A DNA stretch of 64,000 bases, taken from NCBI GenBank assembly GCA_025618425.1, contig CM046844.1, positions 12,360,080 to 12,424,079 of the forward strand, written 5' to 3'. Shown here piece after piece: positions 49,101 to 57,479 of the stretch. The notes below the pieces were generated by a model, which searched no databases, had not been told where the DNA came from, and saw only the letters and a program-made list of their open reading frames with translations. The position numbers were made by a program, and so were the translations under genes. Numbering within the stretch: the first letter of the stretch is position 1; the number at the start of each line of letters is the position of its first letter. This DNA is from Heliocidaris tuberculata. Its lineage: Eukaryota; Echinodermata; Echinoidea; Camarodonta; Echinometridae.

Positions 49101-51325
49101 CTCAGCGCCTACGACTCTGATAGGAACTATCCTCTTGAGGTAAGAATCCAACATTTTATGTATTCAGAAGTGCCAGTTCCATCACTCCACAGACTACTAG
49201 TATACCCTAGGAAATAGAGGCCAGGAAAAATAGAGACCTGGAGAAATAGAGGCCAAGATTAGTAATCACAAGTGTCAAACTGATGTTTAGATATCATGTG
49301 ATCCTGCTCCTTTGGAGAAAGATGATAAACAAAAACCGTTTCCTGAAAACCCGCTCTGAAAGATTTTGACATGGCTTATTTTCATTTGCATAAATATTTG
49401 CCCACTTGTCTAGAAGATACATATTTACGCCCTGTTGTACCTGAATACACAATTTTCTTTTCTCAGTATATATAGTTAACCAACATTTTGTAGTTTTGTT
49501 TAAGTGTTCTGGTAAAAATGGCCCCATAATGAGGAGGATGAAAATTCTTGCATCTATATCTCAGAGCCAGTTTTTCTTATACCGTTTTACTATGCACACT
49601 CAACATTGACTCTATCTGTGGACTGCTCAACTCTCTCATTCCTCTGGGTTTAATACAGCAGCTACCCAGTTCCCATAGGCAATCGGTTGCCTTTGTGACT
49701 GAAATTGATTTATTTGTTCTATCCCTAACCACAGATAAAGCCAGGAGAAGGATATACCTACCACCCTCCCACACAGCAACCTATCAACCCTCCATACAAG
49801 ACAGCGTGTGACATGAAAAAGAAGGATCAGCTTGCTAAACCTGTCACCTCGAGGGCAAGGACAAGAGAACAGGTGAGTCCTTCCAGTGTATCAGTTACAG
49901 AATTCATATTTTAGCTGTCATGTTATGTATTGGCTTAGATTTTGTTGAGGTTAACATAAATATTTATGTAACCTAAACATAAGAGAAATCAGGCATATTT
50001 TCCCTTCAACTTCAAACAGAATATCTTTATAGAGTTTTAAGATATTGGCCCATGAAGTTTCAGAGAGATTTATTACTCTTTTTAAACTCTTGTTTTTTCT
50101 CGTGTTTGGTATCACCCAGTTGCAGGATGATCAGGCGATAGGGCAGGAAGGGAGGATGGAGAACAGGAGGAGTAGCCCAGGAGAGAAAAGGCCGAACAGG
50201 GTAGAAAGAGCCGGAGCCACAGAGCAACAGGGAATGGATCTCTTAGGTGGCTGCAGCTCCAGTCGAGGAGTGGCAGGATCTGTGCAAGGGGGAGACACTG
50301 CACATGGAGGGAGGGCTCCTGATGTGCTAGACATCAGGCGGGGTTTGCCCACCAGGAACGTGGAGAGCGGGGAGGAGGAGGGCCAACATAGGGTGTTGGA
50401 GGTGAGAGGGATGTTTCCTCCTGATCTCATAGGTGGAGCTGCCCAGGATGGTGGGGTTGAGGATGTTGAGGGAGACTTTGGTGACTTCAGGAGGAGCGAT
50501 GTCCACCCTGCAGGGGTGGAAGCTGCACATAGAGGAGCTGATGGAGCAGGAAGTATGAGGGCAGAAGGATCTATGCCTGGACTAGTAGAAGGAGCCATTG
50601 GAGGGTATGATGCTAGAGCTGCAGGCGGATCATTAGATGGAGCAGTGGGTGGAGCAACAGGAGGAGCAACTGGGGGAATGAATGCAGTGTTACCTGGTTC
50701 TATAGAGGGAGCAATAGGTGGTGCAGAACATGAATCATCAAGTAGGACTTTACCAGAATCATATGGAGGAACTGAATATAGAAGAGGAGGTGGCTTAAAT
50801 GCAGAAGCAATAGGAGGAGCTTCAAGAGTACCTATGGCTGCATCTCCTAATCAAATATTAGATGGATCTTTAGAAGGTGCTGTAGGTGGGTTAAACATCA
50901 GTTCACCCATCGATGTGGTTCAGCATGGTGCTCAAGCGGGTCGCGGTGATGCTTGCCCCTTGGACGTCATTGGTGATATCAATAGTCAAAGGAGAATCGC
51001 AAGCTCAAACTCTGTAAGACCACGTGTTTCTAGTCAGCCAAACAGTGTCCAAGGGTCGTCCAGACGGCCTCTGGGCATTGGTCTAGATGTTGTTGAGTTT
51101 GCAAGTGGCCAAGTGTCACCTGGTGAAGTGCCTCAATCGAACAGAAACCCTAGGAATGTGCCTTCCAATGAGAGCTTAGACACTGAACGTAGGAACAGGC
51201 AAGATGGCTGCCAGAGAGGACCTCCACCCGACGTAACAGGGGTGGACATTGTGGGAAGGATTGATAATCTTCATTTAGGTGATAATAATGGACCGGCTAG
51301 GAATGATACTGATGACTGGGTATAA
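40021..51325 (+). CDS. FTSJ1: FTSJ1 tRNA 2'-O-methyltransferase (Trm7), 11 exons
   Basis: The exons are 40021-40141, 42929-42998, 43333-43435, 44918-44996, 46508-46560, 47273-47326, 47949-48051, 48657-48740, 49036-49139, 49735-49872 and 50120-51325. They encode 704 residues. FTSJ1/Trm7 methylates ribose 2'-OH at tRNA positions 32 and 34 in the anticodon loop, working with partner proteins (THADA/Trm732 and WDR6/Trm734 types). The Rossmann methyltransferase domain fills residues 1-257. It shows SKDKRD at the start, SAM motif [11 protein letters not shown] (47-57), VAVDLQ (77-82), GDIT (94-97), CDGAPDVTG (119-127) and AKIFRG (159-164). The RrmJ-type catalytic tetrad is intact as K28, D120, K160 and E195. 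The start ATG matches the family N-terminus and has A at -3 and G at +4. Human FTSJ1 has about 330 residues; this protein is about twice that length because of exon 11. Confidence 0.95.
40691..41374 (+). mobile_element. Mutator-like MITE copy A, with nested insertion
   Basis: The termini GGATGCGGGCTAACTCGGCA and GCTGAGTTAGCCCGACCC are inverted over about 30 bp. The flanks are a 9-bp duplication CTGCGCAGA (40682-40690, 41375-41383). A 348-bp second element is inserted at 40871-41218. It lies in FTSJ1 intron 1. A 9-bp duplication and long TIRs suggest the Mutator superfamily; that is an inference. Confidence 0.75.
40871..41218. mobile_element. Nested 348-bp insertion with 9-bp TSD
   Basis: The ends are CACTCAC...GTGAGTG. 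It is flanked by GCAAAGAAG at 40862-40870 and 41219-41227. Copy B at 41401-41732 has the uninterrupted site with a single GCAAAGAAG (inverted), which proves the insertion. It contains an 82-residue minus-strand frame with no recognisable domain. Confidence 0.8.
41401..41732 (-). mobile_element. Mutator-like MITE copy B, inverted
   Basis: Reverse complement of copy A without the nested insert, 332 bp. The flanks are CTCTAACCT (41392-41400) and CTCTAACCA (41733-41741), a 9-bp duplication with one mismatch. Copies A and B are 26 bp apart and could form a large hairpin. Confidence 0.8.
41812..42610. repeat. GGATCC...ACGCGTATGAAAACCC element, copy c (split)
   Basis: The left part (41812-41855) and right part (from 42453, CATAGCAAATAAAATATG...AGACAACGTAGATTTAATAC) are the two halves of the family seen at 24889. 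They are separated by the hAT-like insertion. The right end degenerates after about 42590. Confidence 0.65.
41856..42452 (-). mobile_element. hAT-like non-autonomous element, copy 2 (inverted)
   Basis: Reverse complement of 31762-32356, 597 bp, with TIR TAGTGCTGGTATCG and 8-bp duplication AAATCAAC (41848-41855, 42453-42460). The uninterrupted relatives at about 24935 and 25395 read GAAAATCAACGATAGCAAAT, a single copy of the target. Confidence 0.88.
42929..42998 (+). CDS. FTSJ1: FTSJ1 exon 2
   Basis: Acceptor TTTTGCAG, donor GTAAGC. It encodes residues 41-63 and part of 64, carrying the SAM-binding motif [11 protein letters not shown]. Confidence 0.92.
43333..43435 (+). CDS. FTSJ1: FTSJ1 exon 3
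   Basis: Acceptor ATGAGCAG, donor GTAAGA. It encodes residues 64-98, including [14 protein letters not shown] and GDITK. Confidence 0.92.
43441..44110. repeat. TACAGTCAAACCTCTCTTC repeat split by a TTAA fold-back (FTSJ1 intron 3)
   Basis: The left flank is TACAGTCAAACCTCTCTTCA, and the right flank resumes GAGACCACCTGTCTGTAGGG...GTGACCACC. Between them 43479-43897 has ends AGGGCAATCCAAGC and GGTTGGATTACCCT, flanked by TTAA and TTAG. It is the same terminal family as 5038-5621. Confidence 0.6.
44177..44502. repeat. Two-copy tandem repeat of about 160 bp in FTSJ1 intron 3
   Basis: TATGTGGCAGTGGAxxTGATTTTTTTTTT, ACAAGTAAATGATxGCTCAATGTCAA, CTTTTAACACACCAAACTCT and GGATTTATTACATTG occur in the same order in 44177-44335 and 44336-44502. 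Confidence 0.8.
44918..44996 (+). CDS. FTSJ1: FTSJ1 exon 4
   Basis: Acceptor CACTCAG, donor GTAAGA. It encodes residues 99-124, ending in [11 protein letters not shown] with catalytic D120. Confidence 0.92.
46106..46309. mobile_element. MITE with TIR GGGTGTTTCACAAAGAGTTAAG (FTSJ1 intron 4)
   Basis: GGGGTGTTTCACAAAGAGTT mirrors AACTCTTTGTGAAACACCCT, followed inward by AAGTTxGACT / AGTCGAACTT. CCTGG flanks both sides (46101-46105, 46310-46314), a 5-bp duplication as in 6236-6350. 204 bp. Confidence 0.8.
46508..46560 (+). CDS. FTSJ1: FTSJ1 exon 5
   Basis: Acceptor TTACAG, donor GTAAGT. It encodes residues 125-142 ([18 protein letters not shown]), the conserved helix after the catalytic Asp. 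It is only 53 nt long. Confidence 0.92.
47273..47326 (+). CDS. FTSJ1: FTSJ1 exon 6
   Basis: Acceptor TTCACAG, donor GTAAAC. It encodes residues 143-160 ([18 protein letters not shown]), ending with catalytic K160. Confidence 0.92.
47949..48051 (+). CDS. FTSJ1: FTSJ1 exon 7
   Basis: Acceptor GCTACAG, donor GTAGGC. It encodes residues 161-194, from [14 protein letters not shown] to [10 protein letters not shown]. Confidence 0.92.
48657..48740 (+). CDS. FTSJ1: FTSJ1 exon 8
   Basis: Acceptor CATTGCAG, donor GTAAGT. It encodes residues 195-222; the split first codon is catalytic E195 (EAFVVCQ). The following intron holds (GGGGA)n, (GT)n and poly-G runs at about 48765-48830. Confidence 0.92.
49036..49139 (+). 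CDS. FTSJ1: FTSJ1 exon 9
   Basis: Acceptor TTCACAG, donor GTAAGA. It encodes residues 223-257 ([20 protein letters not shown]), matching the end of the conserved FTSJ1 domain. Confidence 0.92.
49735..49872 (+). CDS. FTSJ1: FTSJ1 exon 10
   Basis: Acceptor AACCACAG, donor GTGAGT. It encodes residues 258-303, with [19 protein letters not shown] followed by KKKDQLAK. This is the last region with visible similarity to vertebrate FTSJ1. Confidence 0.9.
50120..51325 (+). CDS. FTSJ1: FTSJ1 exon 11: long Gly/Ala-rich C-terminal tail
   Basis: The acceptor is ATCACCCAG|TTG; an alternative TTGCAG|GAT six bases on keeps the same frame. It encodes 401 residues (304-704) and stops at TAA in 51323-51325. 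The segment at about 453-563 is a degenerate repeat of [ED]GA[IV]GG (460-465, 476-481, 499-504, 555-560) with GGATGGATGG between. The flanks are Arg/Ser/Asn-rich and look disordered, and the end is acidic and aromatic (NDTDDWV). No known domain is seen. The frame is open, spliceable and in phase with exon 10, so it is probably real FTSJ1 sequence, but no family member I know carries such a tail. Confidence 0.75.
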   Translation: MQDDQAIGQEGRMENRRSSPGEKRPNRVERAGATEQQGMDLLGGCSSSRGVAGSVQGGDTAHGGRAPDVLDIRRGLPTRNVESGEEEGQHRVLEVRGMFPPDLIGGAAQDGGVEDVEGDFGDFRRSDVHPAGVEAAHRGADGAGSMRAEGSMPGLVEGAIGGYDARAAGGSLDGAVGGATGGATGGMNAVLPGSIEGAIGGAEHESSSRTLPESYGGTEYRRGGGLNAEAIGGASRVPMAASPNQILDGSLEGAVGGLNISSPIDVVQHGAQAGRGDACPLDVIGDINSQRRIASSNSVRPRVSSQPNSVQGSSRRPLGIGLDVVEFASGQVSPGEVPQSNRNPRNVPSNESLDTERRNRQDGCQRGPPPDVTGVDIVGRIDNLHLGDNNGPARNDTDDWV

Positions 51326-51706
51326 AACTATGAACGCTATAAAAAAAACAGAACTCTTTTTTGAGAAAATGTTGTACCAATTTCCAATATGCCATGTTCT
51401 CTCCTTAGTTACATTTTTGCCACACTATGACGGGTCCCTCAGGTGGAGTACACTGTCACTTTTATAAATATAACAGTAGAAATATCTTGATGGGAATGAA
51501 TTTTGCTGATCCTTTTCAGCAGTATTCCCATTTCTGAGGGCATTTGCAGCATTGACAAATGAGTTACTCTATTCTAAACCTCTGAGAAATTTGGAACAAG
51601 CAACAATATGTTCTTCCTCTTTCATCATGTAATATTCAATATGGTAGAAAAGCCAGTTCTATTGAATTGAATCTGAGAGCAAATTTGTCATAGAAATCAG
51701 CGCTGA

Positions 51707-51951
51707 TTTTACGAACCGGCATACAAATTCTGTCAGGGATTAAACCAAAAATACTGCGTTTCTTTTTTTGATATCCAATGCATATGAAAGAAAATATTCC
51801 ACTCTCATCACCTGCTTAATTCTGTGATGATTGAATGAAAATAAGGTATTCAAATTAGCATTTTAAACGAACAAAGTTTTTAAACACGATTTTACATGTA
51901 TCTCAGAAACATGTTTTCGCACTGTGAGGCTTCCTATGCCGGTTCGTAAAA
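51707..51951. mobile_element. MITE-like inverted repeat, TTTTACGAACCGGCAT
   Basis: TTTTACGAACCGGCAT (51707-51722) and its exact complement (51936-51951) bound 245 bp. Just beyond lies AGCAAGTTTTATGAAACGGGACCC (to about 52006), matching the terminus seen at 31255-31274. It lies in the presumed FTSJ1 3' UTR or downstream flank. Confidence 0.55.
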
Positions 51952-52009
51952 TGAGCGACGAAATGTGCCAGTTGCTAGTGATAGCAAGTTTTATGAAACG
52001 GGACCCAGG

Positions 52010-53384
52010 TAACATAAAATCTCATGTTTTTTTGAAGAGTTGACCAGGGCATCAACCTTGTAAAATGCTGCATGTTTAAGATTTTGAAGCAAACAAGTGA
52101 AAGTCTTAACAGTTTATTTGATTGGGTGTTAATAAGAGAAAACAAATGTTCATTTTCAATACAGGTTGTGCTGTATATCATCTCTTGATCACTCGCTCTC
52201 TCCATTTGTTTTTTGTTTCAACAAGTATTTCACACAAGTTTATTTATATTGCTACACACATCTGCACTATGTTTATTAGCACACACTGAACGATAGCTTT
52301 AATTTTTTTAATACATGTACGCTTGTATGTAGCAGTGCGATAAGCACCTGTTCCTTTCCAATTTTTTTCCTCAGTCACATTTATCTTCATGATATTGTAT
52401 TTTGATTACTTTAAAAGGTGTGTACAATCCAGTTCATGTGCTGCCAAGCATGTTTTAATAAACTGTATATTGAATTGACTTGAAACGATTATAGGCAGGC
52501 TTCAGAGCAGGAAATTGTTTATCCTTGTGCAGATTGAGTGAATTGGGGTCTTACATCCTAATGGTGATTTGTGGGGATCATATCAATTATGCATGTTGAA
52601 TGTATGCATTGACATATATTCATTACCTTTGTGGTACACCCGTTGGGGAGAATTTGCTCTTGGTTTTCTTTTTTCTTTCCTGCAACCCCCACATATGGTA
52701 TTAATACCAAGGACATTACAGTGGAAAGAATCCTTTTTTTTTTAAAAATTAATAAAGAGCTCTGATAAAACAAGATTCTGGATATAACAAGGTAATTTGC
52801 TGGTCTCAGGTCTTTATGTTCTTTTGGTATTTTTTACCCTGATACATGTATAAGGAGATTCCTGATATACATTTAGCAATGTAATTTTCATGGTGTCAAG
52901 GTCCTTGTTATTGTGAGTTTCAACTGTATACACTTGCAAGATTTTAGGAATAACTGACATAAAAAAACCAAACAAACAAATATACATTGAGCTATAATGT
53001 TAATGCCTTTATGTCAGAGTATACTTTTCCTTTTATTGACAGAAAGTGCCTCAAATATACTTGTATCTTTAGGCTTTATGACTTCGTGAAAATTGTTTCA
53101 CTTTTGTAAAAATGGGGTTATGGTTTATTATAAAGTTTAAATACTTTGGTAATATCTGTATTTATCAACACAATGATACAATTGTAATCATTCTGCTTTC
53201 TGCGGGATGTTATTTCATGGAATGGATAGAACAGTTGGGTATTGCAACTGGTATATGTATAAACAGCCTCTGGATTATATATTGCTTTTTGTTTTGTATG
53301 TTATTACCTTTGATCAGTGCTGCAATTCAGATTTTTATTGTTCAAGAGTTCACCTGTTCGAATTGATTTGCAATCAAAATATTG
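52010..53384. other. Gene-free stretch downstream of FTSJ1
   Basis: AT-rich without exons. An AATAAA near 52458 is a possible polyadenylation signal for FTSJ1, about 1.1 kb after the stop codon. That reading is weak, because AATAAA is frequent in this composition. Confidence 0.4.
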
Positions 53385-53940
53385 AAGTGGATCCTATTAC
53401 CAAACACTTTTCAGATTATCAACCATAGCAAATAAAAAATCAAATGAATATATCGGTCAAACTTGCATATTGTATGCTTAAAGACCTACAGAAAAAGAAG
53501 TTGGTGGAATTTGAAAAGTTTAACCCATTGACTACGGGAACCGGGTGGCCCTTGTATTAAGGCTGTGGGAGTTAGATAATTCAGTAGTCAACGGGTCAAT
53601 ACAATATTCCCTTGAGAGCGAACCCCTTGTCAACGACGTGGCGTTTTGGTCCCTTGAAAAAGGTGCTGTATTACCTAACGTGTGCCCCTGTGGGAAAAAG
53701 ACACACAACCTCGAAGTGGGGCCAACGGGATGACAACTGGGGGGGGGGGGGGGGGTGACGAGAGAGGGAGCAGGTTATAAGATATTATGTTTTTGCCTCA
53801 TTTTATGATCTTCTGCCCTGTGTTCTCTGTGTCAAATAGTGTGGAGAACATATGCGTAGTCCTACGCGTATGAAAGGCATTTTAGGCGTTTAACTGTACG
53901 CGTTCGGTAATACAATTTGGTAGTACAATCCGTGACTACA
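53385..53940. repeat. GGATCC...ACGCGTATGAAAACCC element, copy d
   Basis: GTGGATCCTATTACCAAACA to GTAATACAATTTGGTAGTAC. It shares CAAACTTGCATATTGTATGC-type, AGCGAACCCCTT and GGCGTTTTGGTCCCTTGAAA blocks with the other copies, plus a private stretch and a poly-G run at about 53738-53755. Confidence 0.65.
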
Positions 53941-53980
53941 TGAATTGTAGAGGATTCATGTATGGAATGAATGAAAAACA

Positions 53981-54190
53981 GACACAATGGCTTGTTGATA
54001 GAGCAGTGTGGTCTTGTAACTGGGAGGACCTGGGTTTGAAACCAAGTACCAAGCCTTTGGTAAGGCATTAATCCTCATTACCAAGTCCTTTGGAGAGGAC
54101 TGAAAGCCATCAGTCCCCTGGTTGCTTAATTACATACATACATATATATGCTTTCTTAGCAGTCGGGTAAAATAAACCATCAAAAAAAAA
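53981..54190 (+). repeat. tRNA-derived SINE, plus strand, diverged copy
   Basis: It starts ACACAATGGCTTGTTGATAG (A-box eroded), has GGTTTGAAACC in the B-box place, and continues AAGCCTTTGGTAAGGCATTA and GAGAGGACTGAAAGCCATCA. It ends TTCTTAGCAGTCGGGTAAAA then TAAACCATC and poly-A. Confidence 0.75.
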
Positions 54191-54928
54191 TTGAATACTG
54201 ATGGATGAAGTGCATATTTAATAGTTTCGAGTTCTGGAAATGACCGGTCACAGAATTCATGTAATACAAGCGGTTTTCCTGTCCTCTTCAATTTTGCTCT
54301 AATTATATTAGCCTGTATTGAAATTTTGTGCGAGTATGCTCCATCTTGCAGTAATTTGTAGAACATGTATTTAAAATCTTGCTGCTTTCAATACTTTGCC
54401 ATTGTTTTATAGCTTGAATCAAAACAGATCATTACAGGGGAGTATATTTTATTTCAAGGTAGTTCGAAATTATATTTTGTGCTAAAAATATATTGTCATT
54501 ACCAGTACATAATTTTTTTTTTTTTTTAAAGTTCCAATAAATAGACCTGGTAACATTCAACACTTTAACTTCCAAGGTGCATGAGCAAATTTTACTTGAA
54601 AATATCTAGATTTAAGTTTTTGATGAATAATTTTTCATCAGAAAATATGTATGACAAGTACTCTGAGAAATCATGAAATGAAATATATCGATGATGTCAT
54701 CATTCATTCAGTTTTGAAATAAAGATATTCATTTCTTCATTCCAAATGGATACAGCAATTTGTTTTCATAATTCATAATATTAGTTGAAAGAGAAGGTTG
54801 TGTAATGGTGAAAGTGAAAATAATTTGTCAGTGGTAGAAGTGAAAAATAATTTGTCAGTGGTAGAAGTGAAAAATAATTTGTGAGTCGGTGGTAAGAGAA
54901 TACCACAGTAGCAGTCTTAAATGACTGT

Positions 54929-55079
54929 GGAGGCACGATGGCTCAGTGGTAGAGCAGTGGTCTTGGAGGACCCGGGTTCGAAACCGAGTGAATGTGCTAG
55001 TGCTCTTTGGTAAGGCATTAATCCTGGTTACTTACAAGCATACATTTCCTTTCTTACCACTCGGGTAAAATAAACCAAA
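54929..55079 (+). repeat. tRNA-derived SINE, plus strand, best-preserved head
   Basis: GGAGGCACGATGGCTCAGTGG gives a perfect A-box (TGGCTCAGTGG). GGGTTCGAAACCGAG gives the B-box. Then come CTTTGGTAAGGCATTAATCC and the tail TTTCTTACCACTCGGGTAAA. The middle of the body found in the other copies is deleted. Confidence 0.8.
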
Positions 55080-55478
55080 CCTTTTCAAATGATAAGGAAT
55101 GCTCTTGAATTGGACTCATTCTTTAGAAAACCAAAAACGACTAGAAATTCTTACATTTTTTTAAACCTCACAATGCACAGTTATTTCTACTTTCTATGTA
55201 ATCAATTAATCAATCATTCAGAACACGAGCCAGTCTCTGTTGCAGTGCGTGACAAGTACTCGCCCACTTATATCCCTGATGTCTACTGAGTTGTACTAAA
55301 TGTTGCATATTCATCATTATGTCTATTTTCTGAATTTAGTGCATTGTCTATATTGGACTTCAAGTAGGGTTGATGCTCTCATGATAGTTTCATGGTTATT
55401 TATATCTTTCCCTTTCTGTTTTTGATTTCAGTTTCTGTAGTGTTCAGTTACATGTAGTCCTGAATGGAGATTACATGT

Positions 55479-55479
<1 letters not shown>

Positions 55480-55515
<36 letters not shown>

Positions 55516-55639
55516 GGAGGGGAAAATAATGGTTTATGTAAACCAGGAAGGAGAAAGTGAGTGAGAGAGAGAGAGAGAGAGAGGGAAAGAGAGAGAGAGA
55601 GAGAGAGAGGGAAAGAGAGAGAGAGAGAAAGAGAGAGAG

Positions 55640-55670
<31 letters not shown>

Positions 55671-55690
55671 GGCAGAGGAGGAAGCAGTGT
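55480..55690. repeat. (GA)n microsatellite
   Basis: Interrupted GAGAGA runs at about 55482-55512 and 55558-55670. Arg/Glu-alternating frames here are artefacts. Confidence 0.95.
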
Positions 55691-55765
55691 AAAAGTGAAA
55701 TATAAAAAGAGTTCAAAAAAAGAATATAGAAAGTATGTATGTTATACAGTGGATTATGTATAGAT

Positions 55766-56379
55766 CAGGCTTTCAAGCGATCCTACTTTTCCTACTTTTT
55801 CCTACTTTTTTGACCATCCTCCTACTTTTATTTTTCATTGTGTATTTTTTTTTCTTTTCTATCTCATTTTCTATCTTTCCTTGCCTATGTAAGTATGTAA
55901 GCCACCCCCTGAATTGTGTCAGGGCCACCTTTTCATACTGAAGGGAAGGGGAGGGGGGGGGGGCAAAATTAAAGTCCTGCTTTTGTCCAGTTTACGACCC
56001 AGCCCCCCATTTTAGAGTCTTAGACTACCACGTCTTTGGTAGATAGGAAGTGCAGCCATACCCATCGGCCCATTGCTCCCTTGCATCCTTAAGAATATGA
56101 ACCTGGCAGTGTAGTCATTTCATCTAGCATGATTTCTCAAAGTATCCTTTTGAGCTTGTCCATGAAATAGGTATAATCTATGACTGCAGTAAATACAAAT
56201 TGTGAGATCTAGTCAGAACAGCGGGTAGTCAAGTACATTGACATGGAAAAAATAATCAATCCTGAGGACATGCAAATTTCCTACTTTTATCCTACTTTTT
56301 CTCTCCTGAATCCTACCTTTTCTGAAATTTTGAACCTACTTTTCTCCTACTTTTTTCCTTGGGTGTGCTTGAAAGCCTG
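55766..56379. mobile_element. TIR element CAGGCTTTCAAGC, 614 bp
   Basis: CAGGCTTTCAAGC (55766-55778) and GCTTGAAAGCCTG (56367-56379) are exact complements. They are flanked by ATAGAT on both sides (55760-55765, 56380-56385). Just inside both ends are repeated TCCTACTTTTTC strings, so the sub-terminal repeats are direct rather than inverted. No transposase. Confidence 0.75.
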
Positions 56380-56710
56380 ATAGATGAAAATCAGGATGAA
56401 AGATGAAAATAGTCATAGCCAATGAATAGAAAAAACATTATTTTAAGTGTATGATCACGCCGCCCACGTGAGAAGTTTACAACCCAACTAATATAAAAAG
56501 GTACGGTAAAGCAAAACAAAACTACATGTAACTATGTTTAATACTTGTATCAAGGAGATATTAAATGACTAGATATAAGTATGTTAATGACATCTCAAGA
56601 TGTCATTGATACTTATGTATGAGTATTTAGATAGGCTACGCATTTCTTTAACTATGCACTTATACAGGGTGTTGGTAGACACTTGATCAACAATTATTCC
56701 TCGTATCGGA

Positions 56711-57104
56711 CTGAGGTTTTTACATTGTAAAGTTGAAGGATGTGAAATTTATTGGGAGCAAGTTTCATTACATCTCTCTGCATACTTTTCTTCTTTTTTT
56801 CATAATTTTTTTTTTTTTAAATCAAACAAACATATGTCATTTCTGGCAACCTTTTGCTGTCCAGTGTCATTAATAATTCATGAATCTGGGTTAAAAATAT
56901 TTTGGAATTTCAGCTGCAATGTACAATGTCAGTTGTATTTTGAATTAATAACCGATACATACAGATTTTGTAGCCTTGATTAAAAAGTGACAAACCTAAT
57001 GAAATATTCACATCAATATTTCAAGAAAGGTATGCAGAGAAATGTCATGAAACTTGCTCCAATAAATTTTACATCCTTCAACTTCACAGTGTAAAAAAAT
57101 CAGG
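56711..57104. mobile_element. MITE with about 75-bp inverted arms
   Basis: The left arm has CTGAGGTTTTTACATTGTAA, GTTGAAGGATGTGAAATTTA, GGGAGCAAGTTTCATTACAT and CTCTGCATAC. The right arm carries GTATGCAGAGAAATGTCATG, AAACTTGCTCCAATAAATTT, ACATCCTTCAACTTCACAGT and GTAAAAAAATCAGG. Confidence 0.8.
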
Positions 57105-57183
57105 GTCACATGATGTGTTTATTAACAAACAAAAGTGTTCACTGTTTTTTTTTTTTTAAACATCTAGTACATGTACAACTTAA

Positions 57184-57458
57184 AAGGTACCAATCACCAA
57201 AAATAATTTTGCTCTGTATGTTAGAGGTTGCATGTCGTTATACTGTATTCAAAATATGGGCTTCAAATATTAATTCTATAAAGAAATATTGAAATTGTAA
57301 TTACACTCTCTATAAGCGTTAAAGCGATTCGTGAGTAGACTAACTCGACGCACCTGTACGCGCTCGCCAAGGTAAAGGCTCGCGCGGAACCGAACTTTGA
57401 GGTTGATTTTATACTTTCTAGCTGTACACAAATTATTTTTTCAGGTGATTGGTACACT
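57184..57458. mobile_element. TTAA-flanked MITE, TIR AxGGTACCAATCACC, deleted copy
   Basis: TTAA flanks both sides (57180-57183, 57459-57462). It matches 36623-36989 except that one half of the central hairpin and about 90 bp beyond are missing: the sequence jumps from GCTCGCGCGGAACCGAAC straight to TTTGAGGTTGATTTTATAC. Confidence 0.85.
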
Positions 57459-57479
57459 TTAAGGCTATTTGAAATGACC

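Noticed and set aside
50131..50598. 155-codon minus-strand frame inside FTSJ1 exon 11
   Set aside because: It is the antisense shadow of the Gly/Ala/Arg-rich tail (Ala/Pro/Ser-rich), with no splice context or domain.
54929..55000. Possible tRNA gene (good A and B boxes)
   Set aside because: It continues into a SINE body and tail shared with two other loci and lacks a closing acceptor stem.
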